Below, piece after piece: positions 36,223 to 45,227 of a stretch of DNA of 64,000 nucleotides. The DNA is from an uncultured Clostridium sp. (GTDB lineage: Bacteria > Bacillota > Clostridia > TANB77 > CAG-508), in the NCBI GenBank assembly GCA_947427205.1, contig CANEHB010000001.1, forward strand, positions 335,602 through 399,601. Reading direction: 5' to 3'. Under the pieces are notes generated by a model. The model was not told where the DNA came from, did not search any database, and saw only the letters and a list, made by a program, of their open reading frames with translations. Position numbers and translations under genes: made by a program. Positions within the stretch are counted from its first letter, which is position 1; each line of letters opens with the position of its first letter.

Positions 36223-36990
36223 ATGATAGATATAGAAAAAGTAAAAAGTGAATTTAATAGTTATACAAGTAAATATGATAAAAATATAGTACCTATAAAT
36301 AGAAAATATTATCATTCTTATAGAGTAATGGAGCAAAGTATAAAAATAGCAGAAAGTATTAATTTATCAAAAGAAGATATTGAACTTGCAAGTTTGATAG
36401 GCTTATTACATGATGTAGCAAGATTTGAACAATGGATGAGATATGAAACTTTTTCAGATAGTAAAAGTATTGATCATGGCGATTTTGGCGTAGAAATTTT
36501 ATCAGAAAAAGATTTTATTAGAGATTTTATAAAAGATAATCAATACGACGAAATAATTAAAATTGCAATAAAAAATCATAATAAATACAAAATAGAAGAA
36601 GGGCTAAATGAAAAGAAACTATTACATTCAAAAATAATAAGAGATGCTGATAAAATAGATATATTTTATGAAGGAGCAGAAGATTTTTTTTGGAATACTC
36701 TTGAAGAAAGAACAGAAGTTGAAAATTCTTTAATTTCAGAAGATTATTTTAAAGAATTTACAAGTAGAAATACTATATGTAGAAAGCCAAGCCAAACAAA
36801 ACTAGATTCTATTATTGCTATGATTGCATTTATATTTGATTTGAATTTTAATTATTCAAAAAAAGTTATATATGAAAACAATTATATAAATAGAATCTTA
36901 GATAAATTTGATTATAAAGATGAAAATACCAAAAGGCAAATTGAGTTAATTAGAAAAATAGCTAGCGATTATTTAAAGGAAAGCTTATAG
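36223..36990 (+). CDS. HD-domain phosphohydrolase
   Basis: 255 residues. The HD metal site is visible: His47 in KYYHSYRV, His-Asp at LIGLLHDVARFEQ (about 66-67), IKNHNKY and RDADKIDIFYE. This matches small single-domain HD hydrolases of clostridia acting on phosphoesters or nucleotides. TAGGAGGTTT precedes the ATG. The next gene starts three bases after its stop, so they form an operon. Substrate unknown. Confidence 0.85.
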   Translation: MIDIEKVKSEFNSYTSKYDKNIVPINRKYYHSYRVMEQSIKIAESINLSKEDIELASLIGLLHDVARFEQWMRYETFSDSKSIDHGDFGVEILSEKDFIRDFIKDNQYDEIIKIAIKNHNKYKIEEGLNEKKLLHSKIIRDADKIDIFYEGAEDFFWNTLEERTEVENSLISEDYFKEFTSRNTICRKPSQTKLDSIIAMIAFIFDLNFNYSKKVIYENNYINRILDKFDYKDENTKRQIELIRKIASDYLKESL

Positions 36991-36992
36991 AT

Positions 36993-37343
36993 ATGGAAAA
37001 ATTATATTATATATACATGTTAAGATGTATGAATGAGTCAATATATACAGGAATTACAAATGATATAGAAAGAAGACTGATAGAACATTTTAGTAAAGAT
37101 AAAAAATGTGCAAAATATACAGCAACACACACAGCTAAAAAATTAGAAGCACTTTGGAGTACTGAAAATAGACAGCTTGCTTCTAAATTAGAATTTCATA
37201 TAAAAACTTTAACAAAGACACAAAAAGAAAAATTAATAGAAAAGAATGAGAATTTGAAAAAATTATTAGGAAGCAAAATTGAAGTAGAGATGTATGAAAG
37301 ATGCACATTAAAAGACATAAATTATACAAAAGAAGTATGTTAA
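36993..37343 (+). CDS. GIY-YIG domain protein, UPF0213 family
   Basis: 116 residues. YYIYMLRC ... SIYTGITNDIERRLIEH is the GIY-YIG nuclease core with the family Arg in the following helix; HTAKKLEALW and ASKLEFHIKTL follow as in UPF0213/YhbQ proteins. The C-terminal 30 residues are extra. The start lies three bases after the HD gene stop; the upstream SD is GGAAAGC. Nuclease activity in this family is little studied. Confidence 0.88.
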   Translation: MEKLYYIYMLRCMNESIYTGITNDIERRLIEHFSKDKKCAKYTATHTAKKLEALWSTENRQLASKLEFHIKTLTKTQKEKLIEKNENLKKLLGSKIEVEMYERCTLKDINYTKEVC

Positions 37344-37441
37344 AATATAATTTAGATACAAAACAGATACAAGTTATATATAAAATATACAAAATTACAC
37401 AAGAAAATCTAAAAAATAATTAAAGAAATTAGGTGTGTAAT

Positions 37442-37693
37442 ATGAAAAAAATTTATAAAGAACCAATAAAATCAGAAACAGAAACAACTATTAATGTATT
37501 ATATTCTGAAAAATGTTTATTAATATATACAAATAAAGTTGATTTGCAAAAAAAACTTTATAAAATTTTAGGTAATCCAGAAAAGGAGTATATTAAAGGA
37601 AAATCTATTACAGGAAGTTCGTGGAATGTTCCATTAGAAGAAAAAGCAAAAATTTCTAAATTAATACTTAAAGTAAACATATTTGAATTGTAA
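37442..37693 (+). CDS. Conserved small protein of unknown function
   Basis: 83 residues, probably an alpha/beta fold (ETTINVLYSEKCLLIYTNKVDLQKKLYKILGNPEKEY ... GSSWNVPLEEKAKISKLIL). It resembles uncharacterized proteins I associate with Clostridia and other Bacillota, but no function is known. AGGTG precedes the ATG; the GTG at 37433 is inside the SD and rejected. Confidence 0.7.
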   Translation: MKKIYKEPIKSETETTINVLYSEKCLLIYTNKVDLQKKLYKILGNPEKEYIKGKSITGSSWNVPLEEKAKISKLILKVNIFEL

Positions 37694-37847
37694 TTATGAA
37701 TTTTAATGAAATATAATTTTTTTAGTGAAAATTTACGTAGAGTTTAATGGAAAAATTAGTAATATAAAAAATTAAGATATTATTAAATAAAATTTAAGAC
37801 TATTTTAATATTAATTTGATAAATAAAGTTATATTTTAGGAGAAAAA

Positions 37848-38261
37848 ATGGAAGTAATATATATAAGAAGAGTAAATTATTATGAAACAGATGCTATGCA
37901 AATAGTACATCATTCAAATTATATAAGATTTTTAGAAGAAGCAAGAATTTATTTTATGGATGAAATAGGACTTCCATATAAAAAAGTAGAAGAAGAGGGT
38001 GTTTTGATACCAGTTATAGGAGTTAATTGTACATATAAAACTCCTGCTAAATTTGATGATATTTTAGATATAAAAGTGAAAATAAAAGAATATACAGGAG
38101 TAAAGATGATTATTTCTTATGAAATTGTAAATTCAAATACTAAGAAAGATATATTTTTGGGAGAAACTAAACATTGTTTTGTAAATAAAGATATGAAACC
38201 AATTTCTCTAAAAAAGGTTTCAAGTGAAATGAGCAAAATAATTGAAGATACTATTGCTTAG
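37848..38261 (+). CDS. Acyl-CoA thioesterase, 4HBT/YbgC family
   Basis: 137 residues of hot-dog fold. VNYYETDAMQIVHHSNYIRFLEEAR carries the catalytic Asp and the family HHxNY-E signature. TAGGAG precedes the ATG. Hydrolyses acyl-CoA thioesters; chain-length specificity cannot be read. Nine bases separate it from the next gene, so they are likely co-transcribed. Confidence 0.9.
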   Translation: MEVIYIRRVNYYETDAMQIVHHSNYIRFLEEARIYFMDEIGLPYKKVEEEGVLIPVIGVNCTYKTPAKFDDILDIKVKIKEYTGVKMIISYEIVNSNTKKDIFLGETKHCFVNKDMKPISLKKVSSEMSKIIEDTIA

Positions 38262-38270
38262 GATGATAGA

Positions 38271-38843
38271 ATGGAAGAAAAATTAAAAGAATTATATAAA
38301 GAATGTATTGAAGAATTAAAGTCTATTAATATTAATTTAGAAGATGAAAAAAATATTGGAAAAATAGATATAAATATTTCGAAAAGAAATAATAAAAGAT
38401 ATGGATGTTGCAAACAAGAAAAACCAGATAAATTATCAGCTTATAAAATTAGAAGAAGAATTTATTTTAGAAAATTTAATGTTCATCATATTGAAGTAAG
38501 TAAATGGGTAATGGAATTAAATGATGACAAAATTAAAAATACTATTATACATGAATTAATACATTGCCTTCCAGATTGCAATAACCATGGAAAAGAATTT
38601 AAAAAATATGCGAAGATTGTAAATGAAAAGTTAGGTTATAATATAAGCAGATTAGGTAATAAAAAACAGGATTTTGAAGATTGTAATATGGAATTTAGTG
38701 AAAATTATAAAAAATATAATTATAAGATTGAATGTGAAAGTTGTAATCAAGTTTATTATAGACAAAGATTAGCTAAGAATTTTACTAAAAAATATAGATG
38801 TGGAAAATGTGAAGGAAAATTAATTGTCTTAAAAAGCATATAA
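38271..38843 (+). CDS. SprT-like zinc metallopeptidase
   Basis: 190 residues. The gluzincin motif HELIH (near residue 97) with a third His in NNHGKEF, followed by a C-terminal zinc ribbon (CESC ... CGKC). This is the SprT/YgjP-like layout, related to Spartan-type proteases. The start lies 9 bases after the thioesterase stop; the SD is weak. Cellular target unknown. Confidence 0.85.
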   Translation: MEEKLKELYKECIEELKSININLEDEKNIGKIDINISKRNNKRYGCCKQEKPDKLSAYKIRRRIYFRKFNVHHIEVSKWVMELNDDKIKNTIIHELIHCLPDCNNHGKEFKKYAKIVNEKLGYNISRLGNKKQDFEDCNMEFSENYKKYNYKIECESCNQVYYRQRLAKNFTKKYRCGKCEGKLIVLKSI

Positions 38844-38989
38844 AAATAATTAAATTATTTTAAATAATAGATTTCAGATTAAAAAAATATTATTTCCATT
38901 TTCTAGTGTATATTTGTTGAATATAATCGATTTAAAGTGTATAATAACTATGAAAAATATAGATTTTATTTAAAAATTAGGAGGAAAAT

Positions 38990-40285
38990 ATGAGTAAAAT
39001 AGTACCAATTACTGTTCTAACAGGATACTTAGGAGCAGGGAAAACTACTCTAATTAATCATATATTAAATAATCAAGAAGGGTATAAAGTTGCAGTTATT
39101 GTAAATGATATAGGAGAAGTAAATATAGATGCTGAACTAATTCAAAAAGGTGGAGTTGTTAAAGAAAAAGACAGTGATTTAGTTCCACTTAGTAATGGAT
39201 GCATTTGTTGTACATTAAAAGTTGATTTAATGAAACAGATAGCCAATATAGTTAAAACAGGAAAATTTGATTATATATTAATTGAAGCAAGTGGAGTATG
39301 TGAACCACTACCTATTGCACAAACAATTACAGTTCTATCAGAGCAAACACAAGAATATGGGCTACCAAAAATTTGTAGATTAGATAATGTAGTAACTGTA
39401 GTAGATGCAGCAAGACTTGCATACGAATTTGCTTCAGGAGAAGACTTAGTAAAAGAAGATATAGATGATGAAGATATTGAAAATTTATTAATACAGCAAA
39501 TAGAATTTTGCAATACTATAGTTTTAAATAAAGTTAGTTCAGTATCAGAAGAAGAACTAAATAGAGTAAAAGCTGTAATAAAAACACTTCAACCAGTAGC
39601 TAAAATAATTGAAACAGATTATGCAAAAGTTGATGTTAAAGAAATTATTGATACAAATAGTTTTGATTTTGAAAAAGCATCAACATCAGCAGGTTGGATA
39701 CAAGAATTAGAAAGAGATGATAATGAAGATGAAGATGAACATTATCATGAAGAAGATCACGAGCATGAGTGTGACCACCATCATAATGAAGAACATGATC
39801 ATCAGCACGAAGAAGATCACGAACATCATGAAGAACATGAGCATCACCACGAAGAAGATCATGAACATCATGAAGGTCATGGACATCATCACCATCATCA
39901 TGATGAAGGTGAAGCAGAAGAATATGGTATAGGAACATTTGTATATGCAAGAAGAAAACCATTTAATAGAAGTAAATTTGAACAATATGTTAATTTTAAT
40001 TGGAGAAGAAATATAATAAGATGTAAAGGAATTGTTTGGTTTTCTGATGAACAAGATATGTCATATGTTTTTGAACAAGCTGGAAATCAAATGCAAATGG
40101 GAGAAGCAGGACTTTGGATAGCTTCAGCACCAGAAGAAGAGAAAAATCAAATACTTAAAGAAAATCCAGAATTATTAAAATCTTGGAATGATGAAGTTGG
40201 AGACAGGATTATAAAACTTGTATTTATAGGACAAAATTTAGAAAAAGAAGAAATCAAAAAAGAATTAGATAAAATTTTAGATTAA
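38990..40285 (+). CDS. COG0523 (CobW-type) GTPase, putative metal chaperone
   Basis: G3E GTPase of 431 residues. Walker A GYLGAGKTT (near residue 12), the metal-binding CICC (near residue 71), the switch region and LNKVS as the base-recognition motif, with a CobW C-terminal domain (RRKPFNRSKFEQY). Between them, residues about 245-305 form a His/Glu/Asp-rich loop with about 30 histidines. AGGAGG precedes the ATG. It probably inserts or buffers zinc or a related metal. No Zur box recognised. Confidence 0.9.
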   Translation: MSKIVPITVLTGYLGAGKTTLINHILNNQEGYKVAVIVNDIGEVNIDAELIQKGGVVKEKDSDLVPLSNGCICCTLKVDLMKQIANIVKTGKFDYILIEASGVCEPLPIAQTITVLSEQTQEYGLPKICRLDNVVTVVDAARLAYEFASGEDLVKEDIDDEDIENLLIQQIEFCNTIVLNKVSSVSEEELNRVKAVIKTLQPVAKIIETDYAKVDVKEIIDTNSFDFEKASTSAGWIQELERDDNEDEDEHYHEEDHEHECDHHHNEEHDHQHEEDHEHHEEHEHHHEEDHEHHEGHGHHHHHHDEGEAEEYGIGTFVYARRKPFNRSKFEQYVNFNWRRNIIRCKGIVWFSDEQDMSYVFEQAGNQMQMGEAGLWIASAPEEEKNQILKENPELLKSWNDEVGDRIIKLVFIGQNLEKEEIKKELDKILD

Positions 40286-40372
40286 ATAATGTAGACCGAA
40301 GTAAAATAATAGTGAACTAAAACGTTTTACTATTAAATAAAGAATAAAAATAAAAGATACAGAGGTAAAAAG

Positions 40373-42367
40373 TTGAAAGAAAATTTTGAAGAAAATAGAA
40401 ACAGTGATTTTACTGGAGAAAATGAAATAAATAATTTTTCATATGAAAATAATAATAATTTAAATACTGAAAAAACAGAAAATTATTATGATTTTAATAT
40501 TGAAAATGATGAGAATTCTGGTAGTGATTTTATATCAGAAAATGATGCAATAGCAGAAGAAATAGTAAAATTAAATAATGAAGTAAATTCAGAAAATACT
40601 GATGAAAAAAAATCAGATGGAAAAAGCCATTCTAAGCGAGAAAAAAATAAAAAACTAACTAAAAAACAAAAAATAAAAATTGCACTTGCAACAATGCTTG
40701 CTTTCTTTGTATTTTTAGGAGTTGTATTTGGTGTATACGTATATAAAGCAAATGGAAATTTAGCAGAAGCAGTTCTTAATGTTGCAACAGATGTGCTTGG
40801 AGACCAAGATCCTATCTTTGTATTAGTTTTAGGTGTAAGTGAAGATATTTCAACTAAGCTTACAGATACAATAATTCTGTGTGGATATAATCCAGATTCG
40901 CAAAAGGCATTTATGCTATCTATTCCAAGAGACACATTTGTTGGTAAAAGTGAAGCATCAGCAAATGGATTTGATAAAATTAATGCTCTATATCAAAAAG
41001 ATGTAGAAAAAACAGTAGCAGCAGTAGAGAAATTAACAGGAGTTAATATAGATAATTATGTTGTAGTAAAAAATACAGCATTGCCAGCAATAGTTAATGC
41101 CATTGGAGAAGTGGAATTTGATGTTCCAATAGATATGGATTATGATGATCCAACTCAAGACTTACACATACATCTTAAATCAGGTATTCAAAAAATAGAT
41201 GGAGATAAAGCAGAACAATTATTAAGATTTAGACATAATAATGATGGAAGTTCTTATCCATATGAATATGGAGACAATGACTATGGAAGAATGAGAACAC
41301 AAAGAAATTTCATAACAGCAGTAGCAAAAAAATTAATAACTTGGGAAAGTGCTGCTAACTTGAAAAAAATAACAACAGCAGTATTTGATAATTTAGAAAC
41401 AAATATGAATTTAGGTAATGTACTTGCATATGTTCCATATGGATTGAAATTTAATACAGAAACTTTAAGAGCAGAACAATTACCTGGTGCATCAGCTATG
41501 ATAAATGAATTATGGTTCTATAAAGCAAACAATTCAAAAACAAAAGAATTAATGGATGAATTAATTGCAAGTTTAGAAATGGATGATAAAGAAAACGAAA
41601 AATATTATACAAGACCTATAAAGAAATCAGATAATAAAACAACAAATACAACAAAAACTAATACTGCAAAAGATGATGATGATTATGATGCAACATCATC
41701 AAATAAAAAAACAAACACAACTAAAAATACAAATTCTACTTCACAATCAAAAGTTGAAGAGAATCCAAAAGTTTGTGAACACGATTATAGTATTATAGTT
41801 GAAGAAAGAGATTCAAGTTGTACAGAAGCAGGAAAAAGCGTTAGAAGATGCAGAATTTGTGGAGATACTGTAGAAACACAAATAAAACCAAAAGGTCATA
41901 ACTATGTAAATAATGTTTGTACAAATTGCGGAGCAAAAGAAAAAATACAAAATGATAATAGTAGTGACAAAAATAATAATAACGACAACAGTAATAATAA
42001 TCAAAATAATAATAACAGTAATAACAATAATAACTCAAATAATAATCCAGATAATAAACATGAACATGAATATACAATTGAAATATCAAGAATAGAGCCA
42101 ACTTGTGGAAATCAGGGAAGCGTAACTAAAAAGTGTTCTAATTGTGATTTAACTCAAACAACAAAATTAAATCCAACAGGAAATCATACATATTCAGGAG
42201 GAGTTTGCACTGGATGTGGAGTTAAAGATCCAAATTATACTGAACAACAACCAACACCACCAGTGGATCCAAATCCACCACAACCAGATGTTGACCCAGT
42301 AGATCCAAATCCAGATAATAACTCGGGAGGATCTCAAGGAGATAATCAAGTTGTAGTTTCAGAGTAA
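40373..42367 (+). CDS. LytR-CpsA-Psr family wall-polymer transferase with Cys/His repeats
   Basis: 664 residues. TTG start after AGAGGTAAAAAG. An acidic cytoplasmic region (1-90), one membrane helix (about 102-125), the LCP domain (about 140-390) with LTDTIILCGYN, SIPRDTFV, DKINALY and RFRHNNDG. Then a Thr/Asn-rich linker and two copies of a unit of about 55 residues (HxYxI ... C ... CRICG ... HxY ... CxNCG), joined by a poly-Asn tract, and a Pro-rich end. LCP enzymes attach teichoic acids or capsule to peptidoglycan. The repeats may bind wall or metal. Confidence 0.88.
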   Translation: MKENFEENRNSDFTGENEINNFSYENNNNLNTEKTENYYDFNIENDENSGSDFISENDAIAEEIVKLNNEVNSENTDEKKSDGKSHSKREKNKKLTKKQKIKIALATMLAFFVFLGVVFGVYVYKANGNLAEAVLNVATDVLGDQDPIFVLVLGVSEDISTKLTDTIILCGYNPDSQKAFMLSIPRDTFVGKSEASANGFDKINALYQKDVEKTVAAVEKLTGVNIDNYVVVKNTALPAIVNAIGEVEFDVPIDMDYDDPTQDLHIHLKSGIQKIDGDKAEQLLRFRHNNDGSSYPYEYGDNDYGRMRTQRNFITAVAKKLITWESAANLKKITTAVFDNLETNMNLGNVLAYVPYGLKFNTETLRAEQLPGASAMINELWFYKANNSKTKELMDELIASLEMDDKENEKYYTRPIKKSDNKTTNTTKTNTAKDDDDYDATSSNKKTNTTKNTNSTSQSKVEENPKVCEHDYSIIVEERDSSCTEAGKSVRRCRICGDTVETQIKPKGHNYVNNVCTNCGAKEKIQNDNSSDKNNNNDNSNNNQNNNNSNNNNNSNNNPDNKHEHEYTIEISRIEPTCGNQGSVTKKCSNCDLTQTTKLNPTGNHTYSGGVCTGCGVKDPNYTEQQPTPPVDPNPPQPDVDPVDPNPDNNSGGSQGDNQVVVSE

Positions 42368-42376
42368 AATAAATGC

Positions 42377-42406
42377 AAAAAGAAGAGATTTTATCTCTTC
42401 TTTTTA
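42377..42406 (+). terminator. Terminator after the LCP gene
   Basis: AAAAAGAAGAGAT pairs with ATCTCTTCTTTTT around a short TT loop. Confidence 0.88.
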
Positions 42407-42474
42407 ATTGTTTTTTTATTTTTATAATGTTATAATTTAAAAAGATTTTTATATACAAAGAATGGAGTAATAAT

Positions 42475-43233
42475 ATGGAAAAAATAGCCATTATTTCTGA
42501 TATACATAGTAATATAACAGCTTTTAATACAGTATTAGAAGATATTGAAAGTAGAGGAATAAAAAGAATTTTTTGTGCAGGAGATTTAGTTTTAAAAGGT
42601 TCATCACCTTGTGAAGTAGTAGACTTAGCAAAGCAAAAATGTGAAGTAATTGTAAAAGGAAATGCAGATGAAGGTGCAATAAATGAAATTACACCACATA
42701 AAACTTGGCATAGAGAAACTTTAGGAGAAGAAAGAATAAAATTTTTAGACAGTCTTCCATTATATTTTGATTTTTATATGAGTGGTAGTTTAATTAGAAT
42801 GTTTCATGCTTCTAAAAATGACACACATTTTAGAATTATGGATTTTGATAATGTTCAAGATAAAATGAAATTATTTGAAGATGAAAATAGAGTAGTACCA
42901 GATATAATTTTATATGGAGATATACATATTCAATATATGCAAAAGTTTTTCAATAAAACACTTGTTAATGTTGGAAGTGTAGGAAATGTAGTAGAATTTT
43001 TAAATCATGATGATACTATAAAAGATATGCGAGAGACTTTACAAGCGTATTATACAATCCTTGAAGGAGATTATGGAGAAAAAGAAAAAAAGAAATCATT
43101 ATCTATACAATTTGTAAGAATACCATATGATATAGAAAAAGAAATAGAAATAGCAAAAAGTAAAAATAGTGCTAGTGTAAATAATTACATTTTAGAATTA
43201 ACTACAGGAATATATAGAAAAAATAAGAAATAA
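42475..43233 (+). CDS. Metallophosphoesterase, YfcE/MJ0936-like
   Basis: 252 residues. The calcineurin-like metal ligands are visible: SDIHSN, CAGDLVLKG, VKGNADE, YGDIHIQ and NVGSVGN. The fold is that of small bacterial phosphodiesterases. AATGGAG precedes the ATG. It stands alone after a terminator; substrate unknown. Confidence 0.9.
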   Translation: MEKIAIISDIHSNITAFNTVLEDIESRGIKRIFCAGDLVLKGSSPCEVVDLAKQKCEVIVKGNADEGAINEITPHKTWHRETLGEERIKFLDSLPLYFDFYMSGSLIRMFHASKNDTHFRIMDFDNVQDKMKLFEDENRVVPDIILYGDIHIQYMQKFFNKTLVNVGSVGNVVEFLNHDDTIKDMRETLQAYYTILEGDYGEKEKKKSLSIQFVRIPYDIEKEIEIAKSKNSASVNNYILELTTGIYRKNKK

Positions 43234-43408
43234 TTTATATTTTTTTAAAAAATTTAATATTAAGTTAATATTTGAGTGATAAAATATCAAAATGGTATAA
43301 CTTTAAAGTATGAAAAATACAGTTATTTTTAGGTGTTTTGATTATTTTTATGTAAAAAGGTTTATAGGTAAATCCATAAAACCTAAATAAGATTATACGA
43401 GGGGAAAA

Positions 43409-45169
43409 ATGTTTAAGTTATTAAAGAAAATTAATGGGAAAGAACTAGTATATATTTTAATAAGTTTAATATTTATAGTAGGTCAAGTATGGCTTGATTT
43501 GAAATTACCTGATTATATGTCAAATATTACAACTATTGTTCAAACACCAGGAAGTAGTGTAACAGAGGTGTTAAAACAAGGTGGATATATGCTTGCATGT
43601 GCACTTGGAAGTTTAGTATCAGCGTGTATTGTAGGATATTTTGCTTCATATGTTGCGTCATCTTTTTCACGAAAACTCAGAGGAGAGCTATTTGAAAAAG
43701 TAGAAAATTTTAGTATGGAAGAAATGAATAAATTTTCTATAAGTAGTCTAATAACTAGAACTACTAATGATGTAGAGCAAGTTGAAATGCTAATAGCAAT
43801 GGGGATGCAACTTATAGTTAAAGCACCAATTACAGCTGTATGGGCAATAATGAAAATATTAAATAAAAATTTTACATGGAGTGCTATTACAGGTGGAGCT
43901 ATTTTAATATTAATATCAACTATAGCTTTATTAATGAAATTAGTATTTCCAAATTTCAAGAAAGTACAGAACTTAATAGATAACGTTAATAATGTAACAA
44001 GAGAAAATTTAACAGGTATTAGAGTAGTAAGAGCGTTTAATGCTGAAAAATATCAAGAAGATAAATTTGAAGTTCAAAATAAAGAATTAACAAGATTGCA
44101 AACATTTAATCAGAGTACAATGTCAATTATGTCACCAATTATGTATATGATAATGAATGGATTAACACTTAGTATATATTTTGCAGGTGCTTTTATGATA
44201 GAGCAAGCAGGAATATCTGACAGAATAAGTATTTTTAGCGATATGGTTGTGTTTTCATCATATGCAATGCAAGCTATAATGTCATTTTTAATGCTTGCCA
44301 TGATATTTATGATGTATCCAAGAGCGGCAGTTTCAGCTAAAAGAATTTTAGAGGTGCTAGAATCTAAAATTACTATTAAAGATGGAAAAATAAATGAAGA
44401 TAAAAACGATTTAAAAGGCACAGTTGAATTCAAAAATGTATCATTTAAATATCCAGATTCACAAGAATATACAATAAAAAACATTTCATTTAAAGCAAAT
44501 AAGGGAGAAACTGTTGCAATAATAGGATCTACTGGAGCAGGAAAATCAACATTAATAAATTTAATTCCAAGATTTTTTGATACTACTGAAGGAGAAATTT
44601 TAGTAGATGGAATTAATGTAAAAGAGTATACTCAAGAATTTTTACATAATAAAATTGGATATGTACCACAAAAAGCAGTTATGTTTAGTGACACAGTTAT
44701 AAACAATGTTGATTATGGAGAAAATGGCAAGAAAGAGAAAACAGAAGAACAAATTAAAAAGGCTATTGAAGTAGCTCAAGGAAAAGATTTTATTGAGAAA
44801 ATGGAAAATAAATATGAATCTCATATATCGGCAGGTGGAAGCAATATAAGTGGAGGTCAAAAACAAAGAATAGCAATAGCTCGTGCAATAGCAAGAGATC
44901 CAGAAATTTATATATTTGATGATTCTTTTTCAGCATTAGATTATAAAACAGATTTTAAACTTAGAAAAGAACTAAAAGAATATACAAAAGATGCAACAAG
45001 TATAATTGTTGCTCAAAGAATAGGAACAGTAATGCATGCAGATAAAATAATTGTTTTAGAAGATGGAAAAAGTGTTGGTATTGGAACACATAAAGAATTA
45101 CTTAAAAATTGCTCTGTATATCAAGAAATTGCTTATTCTCAGTTAAGTAAGGATGAGTTAGAATCTTAA
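43409..45169 (+). CDS. ABC exporter, half-transporter with degenerate ATP site
   Basis: 586 residues: six membrane helices (about 1-310), then the nucleotide-binding domain with Walker A GSTGAGKST, signature SGGQKQR and Walker B IFDDSFSALD, where Asp replaces the catalytic Glu. The switch His position reads AQRI instead of AHRL. These are marks of the degenerate subunit of heterodimeric exporters such as TM287/288 and BmrCD. Its partner follows 58 bases later. Confidence 0.92.
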   Translation: MFKLLKKINGKELVYILISLIFIVGQVWLDLKLPDYMSNITTIVQTPGSSVTEVLKQGGYMLACALGSLVSACIVGYFASYVASSFSRKLRGELFEKVENFSMEEMNKFSISSLITRTTNDVEQVEMLIAMGMQLIVKAPITAVWAIMKILNKNFTWSAITGGAILILISTIALLMKLVFPNFKKVQNLIDNVNNVTRENLTGIRVVRAFNAEKYQEDKFEVQNKELTRLQTFNQSTMSIMSPIMYMIMNGLTLSIYFAGAFMIEQAGISDRISIFSDMVVFSSYAMQAIMSFLMLAMIFMMYPRAAVSAKRILEVLESKITIKDGKINEDKNDLKGTVEFKNVSFKYPDSQEYTIKNISFKANKGETVAIIGSTGAGKSTLINLIPRFFDTTEGEILVDGINVKEYTQEFLHNKIGYVPQKAVMFSDTVINNVDYGENGKKEKTEEQIKKAIEVAQGKDFIEKMENKYESHISAGGSNISGGQKQRIAIARAIARDPEIYIFDDSFSALDYKTDFKLRKELKEYTKDATSIIVAQRIGTVMHADKIIVLEDGKSVGIGTHKELLKNCSVYQEIAYSQLSKDELES

Positions 45170-45227
45170 AGGCTTGTTTTTAGAGATAACATATTCTTAA
45201 AATGAAATGAAAGGATGGAATTAGAAG

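Noticed and set aside
39645..40054. Antisense frames over the His-rich GTPase region
   Set aside because: They are mirror images of the CAT/GAA repeat encoding the His-rich loop and have no ribosome site.
41813..42101. Both-strand frames over the poly-Asn tract of the LCP gene
   Set aside because: Low-complexity AAT/AAC repeats keep other frames open; no start signals.
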